Assembly: GCA_950106755.1 (NCBI GenBank)
Contig: OX467086.1
Location: 11,922,001 to 11,986,000, forward strand
Direction: 5' to 3'
Origin: Climacium dendroides
Lineage: Eukaryota > Streptophyta > Bryopsida > Hypnales > Climaciaceae
DNA length: 64,000 bases
Shown: positions 1 through 12,045 of the stretch, piece by piece
Numbering within the stretch: the first letter of the stretch is position 1
Layout: the number at the start of each line of letters is the position of its first letter
Notes under the pieces: model-generated
What the model was told of the DNA's origin: nothing
The model's input: only the letters and a program-made list of their open reading frames with translations
Databases searched by the model: none
Position numbers and translations under genes: made by a program

Positions 1-880
1 TGTTGTACAATTCCATATGATCTAAAAAAGTTCATTTTCAAAAGGAATCCATCAACAATCATTTTGAATAAAAATTTACAATTGGGCACAATTAGGGTGC
101 TTTTAGACTAGCCTCCAAAGAGAGTTATAAGTGGTGTTTTGAGGTTCGTCAATTATTGGGGCTTCACACTAGCTATCTAACATAAATGCCAATCTAACAT
201 GGTGTCCTCCATAGTCAGTGTTGAGGGTATTGTTATGCGCAGCGATGGGCCACAATCTTGAGTTACGAAAGCAATGGACAGCCATAATAAAGCAACGACA
301 CAATCTTGTGCAAACATAGATTTTGGACTAGTACAAATAATATTAGTTAAAGGCCTAAGGAGAGCGTGTTTAACTTAAGTCGACGATGTAAGCATAAACT
401 ATAGATCATAATCAAGTGTTGCCGACGTCGGCCATGTCATACACATGAAGGATGTAGTCGACATATGTAGGTGAAGTGATGAAGAGCCGTAGAAGAAATC
501 AGTGGACAAAGCTTAAAAATGGTAGCGTTTGCGAGCACTATTAACTCTACAACGTTGCATGCAAAACGAATGCCTTAGAAACCCCTTTTTAGTTTGAACA
601 GATTAGGTCAAGAGTACTAGCCAGTGAGCGACAAAGGTCATTTTGTAGATGTACATGAACTAAGCGACAACGGTAGTTTTAGAGATTTTGACATTGTAGC
701 ATTCACATTTGCTTTGCATTGTAGCTGTTAAAGAACAATTATACTATTAATCACGTCATGGAGTAGCAGCTAAGGAAGAGGTGTCATGTAATGGGTGCAA
801 TGTTGACCTCGGTTGGACTGGTTGGTAAGTACTTTGCCACTTTGACCTTTCACTTATTATAATACTAGTAGACCTTGTAA
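1..880. other. No recognisable gene; probable left flank of the dead Harbinger element
   Basis: No sustained reading frame or known motif was seen. Because the ORF1 pseudogene follows directly, this stretch may include the 5' part or terminal repeat of that element, but I could not match it to the sequence beyond 4.9 kb as a clear inverted repeat. Confidence 0.3.
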
Positions 881-884
881 GTCA

Positions 885-2389
885 TTGACCTCGTCGACAT
901 GTACTTGTACTAATCACCGAACAATGTACATTCATGCATTTTCAGTGAATGAAGTGCCTAGGCCTAGTCCGCCTAAACATATTGGCGTTTTGCAATTTGA
1001 AGTTGTCGACGTCGCAACTCGACAAGGTGAATTCTATCATGTGTCTTTCAACTTTGTCAATTTGTACCTTATCAATATAGATTATGAGAATCATTTATTG
1101 TCCTTGCCTGAAGTAGTTAGTGATGTTGTTGAACTAGCAATCTCGTTTCTACAATGTTCTATGCATGTAGAGGACAGTTACGATGAAGTTGTTTAGTGAT
1201 AGTGTTTTCTTTGCAATTGCTGATGCAGGCGTCCTGTACAATGTCACTTTCTCTAGAGTAGTGCAACTCAATGTCAGATTTCTTACAAACACGACGCTAA
1301 TGCAAAATAGTGGCAATTTTCTTGCGTTGAAGTGACAGCGGAAGGAGAGAGGTCCAAACTGGAGCCATGTTGAAATTATCGCGTTGGTTGACATAAAATG
1401 AATACTTTTTCTAAAGGAAGTCGACACAAATGATAAGCGGGACTTCATGATAGTAGACGCGAAAAAGTGGTTGAACATTAGCCAAGAATTGAAGAAAAAG
1501 GGTCTTTCACTGTGTCCTCGAGATGGACATATATGCAAAAGCAAATGGAATTAGTTGATTCATGAGTACAAGAAGATAGCGGATTTTTTAATCGTGCACA
1601 GGTACAAATGAATGAATGTATTAGAACTTGTTTATGGCATAAAGACGAGCCGTGGGTTTGCTTAAAACTTTCCCACATAATATCTTTTTAAGCATTCATA
1701 GGTGGTATGGGAAGAAACCCTCTATTAAATCTCTACACATTCGTGACTTACTATCAATGGATGACAACAATTACAAGACTGCTAACACAAACGCTGCAAA
1801 CATAGACCATCGAGAAGGGAGCTATGATAGAGAGGAAGATCTATGTACCACTCTTGCTCCAATCAATGACGAGCAAGACGTGAGTGCATTGACGGCATCT
1901 CCATTAGCCCAAGTCGGGAGCAAGAAGCACTTGGCTTTGTTCGGCTTCACGACGTCCTTAAGCAATCTCCTTGCAGCAATGTTGCCAAAGAGCTCATTTC
2001 TTGTTGGAGTTGTACCTACCTTAATTAATTCATTTAACATTGTGGCTACGAAAGTCCATTGTCAACTACAAAATACAACAATCAAGAGGAAGAATGTCAC
2101 GAGTCATTCATTAATAGCAGAAGCTACTTGTGCAAGTGGCGATGCAATGGTACTTCAGATCAAAGACATGGCTTCTTTAGCGCATGACATCAAGCAATCA
2201 AAAATGGACATGCAACTCAATTTTTTTGGTGAACAAATGACATACCAGAGAGAACGTGATCGTTGTTTACATGAACACGCTATCATGGCTAATGACATAG
2301 CTAAACAAGCAATAGAAAAACAGAGCAAAGTAGTTCACTGCCTTACTGCTCTATCTATTGTATTGGGTTCAACTTTCCACTACATTTAA
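885..2389 (+). pseudogene. Decayed PIF/Harbinger ORF1, Myb/SANT-like (trihelix) DNA-binding protein
   Basis: In living PIF/Harbinger elements ORF1 encodes a Myb/SANT-like protein that binds DNA and works with the transposase in the nucleus. Three segments read as one protein: 885-1196, a trihelix-like segment at about 1348-1590, and 1652-2389. The middle segment has the motif GPNWSHVEIIALVD, a following LKEVDTNDKRDFM stretch, then CPRDG, CKSKWN and HEYKKIADF, with the tryptophan spacing and KWN..YKKI pattern of plant trihelix domains. The last segment has FPHNIFLSIHRWYG and HIRDLL, a conserved C-terminal region in such proteins. In-frame stops interrupt it, including TGA after VDIK and TAG inside KWN*LIHEY. 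TAG there is one C-to-T change from CAG. It faces the transposase remnant tail to tail. Host trihelix genes are an alternative origin, but the Harbinger neighbour argues against it. Confidence 0.7.
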
Positions 2390-2889
2390 TTTAGCGTTTC
2401 AACTCCTTTGCTTGCAACGATTCCGGAGGACTGTGCCATTGCCGATAGAAAGTGTGCCTTTGTTGACGAGGCTGTCGTGGGTACTCCCTTGTAGTTGATC
2501 TGACTATCTGTCACCCTACATTCAATATCACATTGGTGGAAGTACGAGCCATTTTCCCCGCACTAGCAGTAGCTACAACCTACCTGCATGCACTCCCTTG
2601 TAGTTGGAGTACTGATGATCGGACTCTCACTATTTGTATAATTCAACGGTAGTATGTAGCAGTTTTCAGTGTGTTCTAAATATAAGAAGCAGAAGGCTAG
2701 TACATTTGCAAATACAGGGATCTTTTGTGAAACACGTTTGTAGATTGCGACTACTTGACTACATGTAATTAACGAAAACACGTATTTGATTATAAATAAA
2801 AAACTGCCTAAGTCAGATTTTGAAATGTATAATGTTTGTACTCATTGTGATATTATCATGCTCAACTCAAGTGAAGACGTCAAGGAAGA

Positions 2890-4670
2890 TCAAAATGGGA
2901 CCAATCTTTGAAGAAAGAAGAAAACTCCAAACTTGTTCTATTTCTGAATAGCTTCTTCCAAGTCCTTGCCTTCCAAGTGTAAGCCAAAAGCTACTATTGG
3001 CATGTTGAAAGCATGCCTCTGTACAGGATCACATTTTTTTGTTTCCAAGATGGCCAACTATCTCTCCACGTCCTCGTGCAACTAAGCATGCAACATCTTA
3101 TATAGAAGTACACAGTACGTCACTACATCAAGGAGGAAAATCATATTGAGATCAAACTTCACGTACAATTCGTGGAAGGTGATTTTCAATAGCCCAAACG
3201 CATTTTCCACAACACCACGTCCACAACTAAGCTTTCTAATGAATAACTCAACAACAACAAAAAGAGAAGGTTGTTGTTGATGTCGAACCATCAGCCACAA
3301 TAGCAACAGATATCCGCCATCTCCAAGTAGATAAGGACTGAAACCTTCTTCCATGAGGTTGGCATTCCAAAAGCATTGCCTTTGTACTTTTGTATACAAT
3401 ATAGACCTTTGTAAGACTCAAGAGTCGTTCATGGAACTAGGCATACCCACATACAAATTCAAAAAGCACTTTAAAGTGTCCACTACCGCCTAGCAAGTTA
3501 TAGAAAATCCACCAGACTTGAAATAGTAGTAATCGGAAGCTCTTTGACGTGGTTTGCCAATGGCAAAGTGAATTCCATCTATGGCACCTATGATAGCGAG
3601 CAAACCACACAAGTTTTTGAATGCTTGTATTACAGAGAGTGTTTTTTTGCTAGAGGGCCAAAAAATCTTTGTGCGAAAGATGACATTGATAGCATGCAGA
3701 AACCTAGCGAAGTATAATGGAAACAATGCTCTGATCAACTAGTAACATCTCATTACAAATGAGTAGACTATAGCCATAGCTCAATTCGAATAAAGTGCAC
3801 GCTAAACGCACTATAGCGGGAATCACAAGTTAATAATTGGTGTCTTTCTTGTCAATTGTGGCTCTTAATAGTGTAGCTAAAGAAAACGCGGATTGTTTAA
3901 TCATCCTAAACATTTGCACCCACATTTGATCGTCATATTTATTCAAAAGGAAGTGGGAAAACCAAGTTGTTGATCTTGGTTTAATCCAGAAACCAAAGAC
4001 GTCCTCCAGTAAATTCAAACTGCTCTATAGACAAATGTAATGCAAAATACTGTGCATGAGATTGTCAAAGGCTATGGTGGAGGTAGTACTTGCATTAGAG
4101 CACACCATGAATTGTCCTTTATTATAATTGTTGTTGTCATACTCACAACACAACGCTAGTATTCGATGGTTGTTAAGAAGAAGTACCAAAATTACAATCA
4201 CCATAGACAAGAGTTCCAGCTAGTTCACATCCGGCTCCATTGTTGACAGAGTGAACAGTGGACAAGAAGCAACTACAAAGGGGAGCAACCAGGCCTGCGC
4301 ATATGCAAAGCACACATCGGAATGAAGGAGTCCTTGTACATGAAGGAAGTCAACTTCTGAAACCGCGTAGAGAGAAAGTAGAGACAACGTTGATGTTGTT
4401 AACAACATCAGAAGCCAAAAGTGTGGCTGGAATGTACTTCTTGTAATGACGCTCAATGCATTCAACTGAACCCTATAGTAGATTAAAAACGTTGTACAGT
4501 ACGATAATGAAAAGGAAAAAGGCATCTGCCTTTGTTGGTAGTTCTTTCAAAAACATTAGTAGACATATACATACTTTGTGCATTGATCGTTCTTGAAAAT
4601 GTCCTCACTACAGTGTCACCGTAAAATTGAAATAGAACCCTCTCTATGGCCACGACTTCTTTTGTCATAG
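2890..4670 (-). pseudogene. Decayed PIF/Harbinger (ALP1-like) DDE transposase
   Basis: This is a broken copy of the nuclear DDE transposase that cuts and pastes PIF/Harbinger elements. Reading down the minus strand, 4018-3830 gives PRSTTWFSHFLLNKYDD and MFRMIKQSAFSLATLL. 3738-3490 gives GLLAIIGAIDGIHFAIGKP and YYYFKSGG, which holds the first catalytic Asp (IDG). About 3480-3400 gives AVVD and LNLYVGMPSSMNDS. 3399-3082 gives SPYLLGDGGY (second Asp), RKLSCGRGVVENAFGLLK (the Glu) and DVVTYCVLLYKML. A C-terminal tail continues to a TGA at 2890. The frame is broken by several stops and by a one-base shift near 3712. The N-terminal third (about 4670-4020) is poorly preserved and its start is uncertain. 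All three catalytic positions survive, so decay is mostly by point stops. Confidence 0.82.
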
Positions 4671-4899
4671 CTACAACAATGAGCAGTTCATCGGCGGCTA
4701 CTTCAAAGAATACAAATAGTCATTGTCCTAACTACAGACCTACCGGTTGTTGTTCAATCTCTCTCGGCCATGGCTACATAATGTTGCTGCCTAAAACGAA
4801 TATGGGCATTTGGACAGTTGTTGCGGCATCGCACGATGGTACTACAGGGTCCTTCATCGCCAACGCTCTGCCCCACCACTTCCTATCTTTTCACAAATG

Positions 4900-5605
4900 A
4901 GGAACGCTCTTATGCATGCATGTTGGTGTGAATGATTTGCAATTATTATTAGCAGCACTTCCTATTGCTTGAAGTAATTCCAATACAACATGTCTAGTGC
5001 GAACAACTGCAAAGTAGCATGTAATGGATCTTGCTACATTGGATTGTCTAGTGGAAACCAAACAACATGACGTCCTCCAAAGCTAATTGCTACTTGTTGA
5101 CCACATTAATTTTTTAAAACCGTTGCTTCCAAAATGCCAATGTGAACGTACCATTAGTGAATTCAATGGTCCTTGAGCTCATTATCTAACACATGTTCTC
5201 TACTAAACCAAAATGGATGTTTGGAGTGGTGAATAATTGTCCGTCTAATAAATTGGTGTGGTACACATTAGAATCTATAGAGTAGATAATTAGAGAATTG
5301 AATAATTAGTGATACTTGTCACTTGGTACTTGATATGTGTTGCACATAAGGATGATCAAATTCAAGTACACTAAGTTCATTTTAAATACCAAAATGTTAA
5401 ATAACATTCTTCAAAAAATTAAATGAATGTCAAATAAACTTAATGAATAATTAAAGTTTCTAAGATAGTGTATAGTATTGTTTAATAATATTTGCTCATA
5501 AGAAAAAATATACCATGCAAAATAAACACTTTGATGTAGTGGTATTGCTAGGTTTTTGTCTACATGTTCTCCACTTTCTTATGAAAAGAACATAGTCAAT
5601 TATGC
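4900..5605. other. Non-coding, AT-rich; no gene seen
   Basis: Mostly A/T-rich sequence after the Harbinger transposase. It may contain the right end of that element. No coding frame or paired inverted repeat could be supported. Confidence 0.3.
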
Positions 5606-6741
5606 TTAAATCCCTATAGTCCCAAAGTCTTTGCAGAGGACTCTTGGGATTTTAGGTAGGCTTGTGTGATTTTAATTTTCGATATAATTTTTTGAAACTC
5701 CTTTTGAAGATAGAAAACCAAATTAGCTTTTTAGGAATATAATTTTTTTTCAATTGATGTGTGGAAGCCAAAGTTATGCCACCTTAAATCCAAAAAGCAA
5801 CTCAAAGGGCAACAAAAAAAATCACAAAAAAATTAAATTTTTATAATTTTAATTTTTTTGTCAGATATTATATATTATTTATTAAATTTGAAAATTTGAT
5901 TCATTCTATTTGAACTAGTGATGAGAAAATTATGGACAATCTTGTTTTTCGGGCAATTTAAGCATTTTTTTGAAAACAAACTTAGAAGATTCTTTTTTGA
6001 ATGCAAATTTTATAATTTTTCTAAAAAATTGTCTGACAAGGTTAATTTTACTTACTAACATAATGTCATGGTTGGGATTATTGTGTTTTAATTCCATCTT
6101 AGAGCTATTAATAGTTTAGTTTTCCTTTCAATCTTGAATGTACTTCTACTTAATAATTTCTTAATGATTGAAAATTGAATCTTTTTTTATTGAATTTTTT
6201 TCTTAGATTTTCAACTCAATTCTTCACCATAAAAAATTAGAAAATCAAAAGTAGTAGTCCAAAATTTCAAAGTTAAGAAAATTTAAAGCCAACAAATCTA
6301 AGCAAGCAAGGTGTAAGAAAACTTGTTTTATTTACCTTAAATGTGAATATCTTGCAATCTATTTAGTCAAAGTTTCTGAAATATCTTCTGCACATTCTTA
6401 TACTAGTCTAGTCACTACAAGGGAAAGGGATGTTTTAAGTATAGTCCTAGTAGTACTGTCTTTTAAGTAATGACTTTTAAATAAGATTTTTAGTAAAATT
6501 TTACTAAAAAGACAATCTCTTTAGTAAAATTTTATTAAAAACCTTACTTAAAGGTCGTTACTTAAAAGACTATACTATTAGGACTATACTTAAAACACCC
6601 CTTTCCTTTGTAGTGAGTGCAAGAACCTATGATCAAATATGCAAAAGAAAACAACTTTTAAAGATTTTTGCTCTTTGCAATAGAAATGGCAGTTTTGAAT
6701 GTTTTTTGATAGAAAAAAGGCCTTGGGACTTTAGGGGTTAA
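5606..6741. mobile_element. TTAA-flanked inverted-repeat element, piggyBac-like, with nested CACTA MITE
   Basis: The left end reads TTAAATCCCTATAGTCCCAA and the right end, as its complement, TTAACCCCTAAAGTCCCAAG, so the two ends are inverted repeats preceded by TTAA. The interior aligns along most of its length with the element at 48111-48680, which shares the first 120 bases, the GAATATAAT..CAATT block and the AATATCTTGCAATCTA block. It has no coding capacity. A 203-bp foldback element (6413-6615) is inserted inside. Assignment to piggyBac rests on TTAA and a CCC-start terminus only. Confidence 0.65.
6413..6615. mobile_element. CACTA (EnSpm)-type foldback MITE
   Basis: The two halves are almost perfect inverted complements over the whole 203 bp. 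The ends are CACTACAAGGGAAAGGG and CCCCTTTCCTTTGTAGTG, the classic CACTA terminus. The 3-bp sequence AGT flanks it on both sides (6410-6412 and 6616-6618), matching the 3-bp target duplication of CACTA elements. The related repeat at 48111-48680 has the same flanks with a single AGT and no insert, which confirms the boundaries. It is non-autonomous. Confidence 0.88.
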
Positions 6742-6743
6742 GA

Positions 6744-6988
6744 TAACTACACCTAATTTCCACCACTTTCTAAAATTAAATACTCTAGATTCACTTTTGC
6801 CTAAAATGTACTTCCACTATTTCATGAGAGTCTATAGCCAATTTTAAAAACACCTATTTTCACCACTTTGAACATTTGTAGTTTATTCATACAAAAATAC
6901 ATTTCTAAGAGAATCTAGAATCCCCTTATTGACTACCAACAAGCCCCCACAAAAAAATTGCTATTTGTGCCATTCTAGGTGTAGTTAC
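6744..6988. repeat. Foldback MITE with TAACTACACCTA ends
   Basis: The left end TAACTACACCTAATTT is matched at the right end by the complement of AGGTGTAGTTA. The interior shares the phrase TTTTGCCTAAAAT and a CATGAGAG block with 54391-54669 in the LBD intron. It lies immediately beside a TTAA element. The superfamily is unresolved; flanking TA is possible. Confidence 0.55.
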
Positions 6989-7098
6989 CCTACACCCAAA
7001 ACAAAACACACATTCAGATGATTTTCTTACTTTTCAACACCACCCAACTTTGTGCACCATTGAGTTTCCTTCTTTTAATAAAACTGGGTAAGCTAATT

Positions 7099-7372
7099 AA
7101 GGTAGGTACACCCAAATGTGCCACTGACCTTAAACTGCCATCTATACCATACGTACATCTCCAAAATCAGTTCTGTACCTATGTGGAAGAAACGCTTTCA
7201 AAACCAAACTTTGTTCCTTAATAACTTTTGCATACAGTATCCAAATGCCACGTTCTCTGGTGCATTGGAACCTCCTTTCACTTGCCAACAAGAACATATG
7301 AAATTTTTACCAATCCAATATTAGGAAATAGGCTCAGTAGCAATTAGTGGTGGTTTTAGGTGTACCCACCTT
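7099..7372. repeat. MITE-like inverted repeat with AGGTRGGTACACC ends
   Basis: The left end AAGGTAGGTACACCC pairs with the right end GGTGTACCCACCTT. The ends are bordered by TA. Its length (about 274 bp) and ends resemble the TAACTACACC repeats at 6744 and 54391, so it may be a subfamily. Short open frames inside are not supported as genes. Confidence 0.45.
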
Positions 7373-7742
7373 AGTACAAAGTTTGTGTGATCATAACAAA
7401 CACTGTTATCTAACTAGAACCTCAGTGTTCCATTTCTGCTTGCAGTAACTAATTTTTTTTTTTCTAAACAAGTTTTTTAGTTGTTGTTTTTCCAACTGAA
7501 TGGTGGAAATTAAGAGGCAAAAAGGGAGTACAATTAAGTTCTTTTTTTTGGGGGGTGGGGTGGTGGGTCTTTATAAGAACTCAAGTCAGTGGCACAAACC
7601 TGCTCTCACTTGAGCCCATGCCAAGTTATGTGAGAAATTTGCCATTGCTGTACCCAAACTGAGTCTATATTATTGCACAATTCAGTTCCTATTCCATTAT
7701 AAAACTGAATAACTTAATGTATGTCAGCAAACTGTTCCGTAG

Positions 7743-7961
7743 AATCTCCGTGGGGCGCTTGAAAATCTCAAAAAGCTTTACGAGTACCACGGTAGCATCT
7801 CGACAGACAAGGAAAAAATATTGAAGCACACGCGTCATCTTCATACAAATTGGATTCGTGATGAGTGGAGTGGGCGTACGTTAACTTACACTGAATTCAG
7901 TCCTCATCTCGTTGGCACACATTCATTTACGCTGATGTTGTGTCACTCTTTATCTTTGTGA
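7743..7961 (+). pseudogene. Unrecognised coding-like fragment (possible single exon)
   Basis: This 73-codon open stretch stands out from its AT-rich surroundings by higher GC and a protein-like composition, for example NLRGALENLKKLYEYHGSIS and later HTNWIRDEWSGRTLTYTEF. It begins just after CCGTAG, which could be a 3' splice site, and ends in TGA. I do not recognise the family. It could be an exon of an unseen gene, a captured gene fragment, or chance. Confidence 0.25.
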
Positions 7962-8418
7962 TGCGAATGGGTAAAAAAAACAAGCTTATTAACCCCCTTT
8001 TGTTGTTCTCACTCCACAAAGAGTGGTTGAAGCAGGTTGTGAGTTTAATTGATTGTCGCTTAAAAAATTGATGTTGAAATCTGAGTGCATTCAAATCAGT
8101 TACTGGCCTTCCAATCAAAAAATACCTATAATTCATAACATAAACTTTCAAACTAGGAAAATCTATTCATATTTTTTTTTTAGAAAAAAAATAAAATTTT
8201 AGGATATAATATAGGGGGTCCAAAATTTGGTCGCTCCTCACCCATGAACTTTCTTTGTAGTGCCCCCCGGGTGCTTGATTATGCAGGCAAATTTGAATAA
8301 TCGGGCATTACGGGTATTGAACCCTCAATTATAGCACAAAATCTTCCTGTAGAATGAACAAGACAAATCCTGACAGAGGTTTACAATACTCAAAGCTCCT
8401 ACAATATGCATGTATGCA
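7962..8418. other. Non-coding stretch, nothing recognised
   Basis: AT-rich with a C-rich patch near 8265-8272. There is no supported gene, RNA or paired repeat. Confidence 0.3.
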
Positions 8419-8992
8419 TTAACCCCTAAAGGACCAAATGGCATTTTTTGGCAACATAGTAATTTTGGACAACTCACTATAAATGGAATTTATTTATTTT
8501 CTTTGAAATTTCACACAACATGTGCTCAAGAAGTAGCTTCAAGGCTCAAAAAATGTTATAACTTTTGACTACATGGTTAAAAAGATATTGCATGATATGT
8601 AGTTTTTAACATTTGGTGGCCAATCTGAGTACCAAAAAAACTCTTTAAAAATCACTTTTTAAAACAATAAAAATTTGAAATTGGTATTATAGATTTGTTT
8701 ATACATGAAAAGCTTTGAATCATTCCATTTTGATTAATGAAATGAAAGTTATGAGGAGTTTTAGTTGTAGGTAGTTTGCGGGTAGTTATGGAATCTCTAC
8801 TCTCAAGATTTTTGTCACTTGAAACGCTAATATCTTGAAATTTTTTTCACATCTTTTCAAGCCATAGTACTAAATGATCCTACGGTTACATGTGTCCCCA
8901 AATTTTTTTTTTCAAAAATTTGGTACTTATACTAGAAATGTCAAGTTTTGGAGCATTTTTGATGAAAACATAGTCAAATGTTTAGGGGTTAA
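8419..8992. mobile_element. TTAA-flanked inverted-repeat element (574 bp)
   Basis: The left end TTAACCCCTAAAGGACCAAA is mirrored at the right by the complement of TTTAGGGGTTAA. The interior contains the family blocks ATGAAAGTTATGAGGAGTTT and AATATCTTGAAATTTTT that recur in the copies at 5606, 39352 and 48111. It is non-coding. It is one of the cleanest complete copies. Confidence 0.72.
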
Positions 8993-10019
8993 ATAAAAAA
9001 AGGGCATATTATATTATGTTTCCAAGGGAAGAGCTCTACTACTCACATATCGTAACAAAATTGAAGATTATAGTCAATTGACCATGAAATTAAAACTTGA
9101 TTATCTTACCATTGGCATAAGAATCAACAACATCATAAGGTAGTTTTCTCTAAAATCAATCGTGATCTAAAAGTGACCACTAATACAGATGTACATTTCG
9201 CTTCCTTCAATGTAAAAATAGTGTACATTTTAGTGACCACTGTGATTCAAATTCAAAAATTCATAACTAATTCCATGAAGGTTCAAAAAATATGAAACGA
9301 CTTGGGTTCAATGTCAAATCCATTATTCTTCCTACAAAAATTTACTAAAAATTATTTCAAGGAGTTTATCTTCCCCCAAAGGCAATCAACTCTTAAAAGG
9401 ACTCTATAAGAACATACTACCTTATTAATTTTCACCAATGGGAGAAAATGTACATGAGTGTACATATTGTGAAGATTGTATAAAGAGGGATGCTACACCA
9501 CTCGGCTTAAAGATTGGAATTAAAGTAGGCAACCCATAAATGGCCATTTTTTTGCTATTGTGTTTGGTTGCTATTATTAGATTGGTCAAATTTTCATGTT
9601 CACAAGTGAAAGGAGTTTCTATTGCACTAAAGAATGTGACGTTTGGATACTATATGTAAAAGTTACAAAAAGATCAAAGTTCTTTTTCATAGATAGTTTT
9701 AAAATCATTTTTTCTACACATGTACATATTAATTTTGGAGATGTGATGAGAGCTATAATGATGGCACTTTTGGATAAGAGTCACATTTGGGAATACTCAC
9801 TTTAGTGTGAAGAACATTTCTAAGAATTCATTGTTAAAAAACTATTGTAGTTAGAATTTGAAGAGTTCAACTACAATGCATTCATTCATAGATATCCTAT
9901 AAGCATGGATATAATTGCAGTAGTGAATTTTCTTTTAAATATTTATGAATTGAAGAGAGTAATTATACATTTAAAAAAATAGTTATGGATTTTTAAATTC
10001 CCGAAACATCACAATATTC
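8993..10019. repeat. AT-rich region with a diverged dispersed repeat
   Basis: Roughly 9555-9735 is similar to 42870-43060: both contain TTATTAGATT, a ..CAAATTTTC stretch, a CAAGT.AAA..AG block and GAAAGTGACATTT-like text in the same order. The family is not identified. No gene is supported in the rest. Confidence 0.35.
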
Positions 10020-10382
10020 ATTCACACAAAATTTTCAAAGTTTTAAAGTCTAGTGTAAAATAAATTTGTAAAAGCCTTATTTGGTTAGTTTTGCTAAAAA
10101 CAATTACAATAATTTTGAATGTCAAGATCAAATTTTCAAGGCAAAAAGCCAAAAATACTAATATTATATTATATTGTATTATATTTTTATACAATATCTA
10201 AAATAAAATAAAATAATAATAAATATGAAAAAATTTAACTAAAATCCTAAGAATCCACAATAGAAAGAGGAATAAATATTTGTATTATTTTTAGGAAAAT
10301 AAACTCAAGAAGAATTTAAATATGAAATCTTCATTTTTGTAAATTTTCTTCCACTTTCCATTCTTCTATGAATTAAAATTAG
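10020..10382. repeat. Upstream flank of tandem block A (duplicated at 11720-12045)
   Basis: This AT-rich segment matches 11720-12045 in order, including GAATCCA..GTAGAAAGAGGAATAAA, TTTTTAGGAAAATAAA and CTTTCCATTC. It shows that the whole unit, flank plus array, was duplicated in tandem. Confidence 0.65.
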
Positions 10383-11290
10383 AACCTTGTACAAAATCAT
10401 GAAGTCCCAATTTACCATGCTAGTCACATCATTGAGGTAAATCTAGAATCATTTTTCCAACATATTAGATGTATTTTATCCACTACTAGAACCTTGTACA
10501 AAAATCACGATGCCCCAATTGCCCACACTAGTCACATCAATGAGGTAAAACAAGAAACAATTTTCCAACATAGTTAGACACAATTCATTTGTTATTGAAA
10601 CCTTTTTAAAACTCAAAAAGCCCCTAGTGATTGTGTTGGTCATATCACTAAAGGACAAACAAGTATTTCTTTCCCAACATACTTACATGTACTTTATGTG
10701 TTGTTGGATTCTTCTTAAAAATGAAGGAGCCCCAAGATTGCACTAGTCATATCAATAAAAGACAAACTAGTATCACTTTCCCAATATACTTAGACACACT
10801 TCATCTATTGTTGGGACCTTTTTAAAACTCAAGAAGCGAGAACTGACTGTAGTTGTCATACAAATGTCATACTAATGGACAAACAAGTATCGCTTTCTCA
10901 ACATACTTACGCGTTTGTTGCTAGAACCTTCTTAAAAATGAAAAAGCCCTAAGTGACTACACTAGTCATATCAATAAAAAAACAAATGTTTTCAACATAC
11001 TTAAATACACTTCATTTGTTGATGGAACCCATCTAAAACTCAAGAAGCCCTAAATATCCATGTTGGTCATATCAATGAAGGACAAACAAGTATTGCTTTT
11101 CCAACATACTTACATATAAATTATCAATTGCTAGAACCTTTTTTAAAATGAGGAAGCCCCAAGTGACTGCACTAGTCACATCAGTAATGGACAAACAAAT
11201 ATCACTTTTCCAACATACTTATACATACTTTATTTATTGTTGAAACATTTTACAAAAAAGTTAGGAAGACCCAACTGACTATATTTTATA
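10383..11290. repeat. Tandem repeat block A, about 115-bp units
   Basis: About eight diverged units follow one another. Each contains GAACCTT, a poly-A tract, a (C)CCCAA phrase, CTAGTCACATCA or GGTCATATCA, GACAAACAAG and TTTCCAACATACTTA. Unit length is close to 110-120 bp. No reading frame is kept from unit to unit. Confidence 0.75.
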
Positions 11291-11341
11291 ATCGATATTG
11301 TTTAAGAGTATTCAAGAAAGGTTAGCAACCCAATTGAATGT

Positions 11342-11566
11342 TTAACCCTTAAATATTAATGAGGACTTTTTTTGTTTGATGGTAGAGAATCCTTCTAGTA
11401 AGACAGAAGTGCAACTATTCATCCTTGAAATTTTATTGTGAAAAGGAGAGGTCTTCTACATTAGCTTGACTTCTAATGAATTCTATTGCAATTTTTTAAA
11501 TGAGTGATTTACAAGGTAACCAAAGGAATGCTTTCTATGGTCACCAATTTGTCCTTTGAGGATTAA
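11342..11566. mobile_element. 225-bp TTAA MITE with empty-site control
   Basis: It starts TTAACCCTTAAATATTAATG and ends, as complement, TTAATCCTCAAAGGACAAAT. The duplicated sister segment at 14014-14050 has the same flanks (AGCAACC..ATTGAATG, then GCA.TTGCATT) joined by a single TTTAA. The insert with one extra TTAA is therefore precise. A second copy of exactly 225 bp lies at 59033-59257. Confidence 0.85.
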
Positions 11567-11719
11567 GCATTTGCATTGAATTCCAAGAACAATGTTTAGT
11601 GTTTAAATTTTTCTAATTGATAATCAAAACATTAATATAATGTTAAACACATAATGCAAAACTCACTAGAAAGTTTTAAGGGGAAACATCCTCAATAAAG
11701 CAACCAATTAGTTATCAAA

Positions 11720-12045
11720 GTTTTCAAGTCTAGGATATAATAAACTTATAAAAGATTTATTTTATTAGTTTTGTTTAAATAGAATAATTTTGAAGTTCAC
11801 AAGGCAAAATGCCAAAAGTATTAATATATTATAACATTACATTATATTTCTATACTATACCTCAAATACAATAAAAAAAATTTAATATGACTTGAATTTA
11901 ACTAAAATCATAAGAATCCAAAGTAGAAAGAGGAATAAACATTTGTACCATTTTTAGGAAAATAAATTATAGCCCGAGAAGAATTTAAACATAAAATCTT
12001 CATTTTTGCAAAGTTTCTTTCACTTTCCATTCCTCCATGAAGTAA
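11720..12045. repeat. Upstream flank of tandem block B
   Basis: Second copy of the segment at 10020-10382, with scattered substitutions and small indels. It leads directly into block B, as the first copy leads into block A. Confidence 0.65.

Noticed and set aside
1149..1544. Minus-strand open frame opposite the trihelix domain
   Set aside because: It is the shadow of the degenerate ORF1; the sense strand gives the recognisable GPNW..KWN motif.
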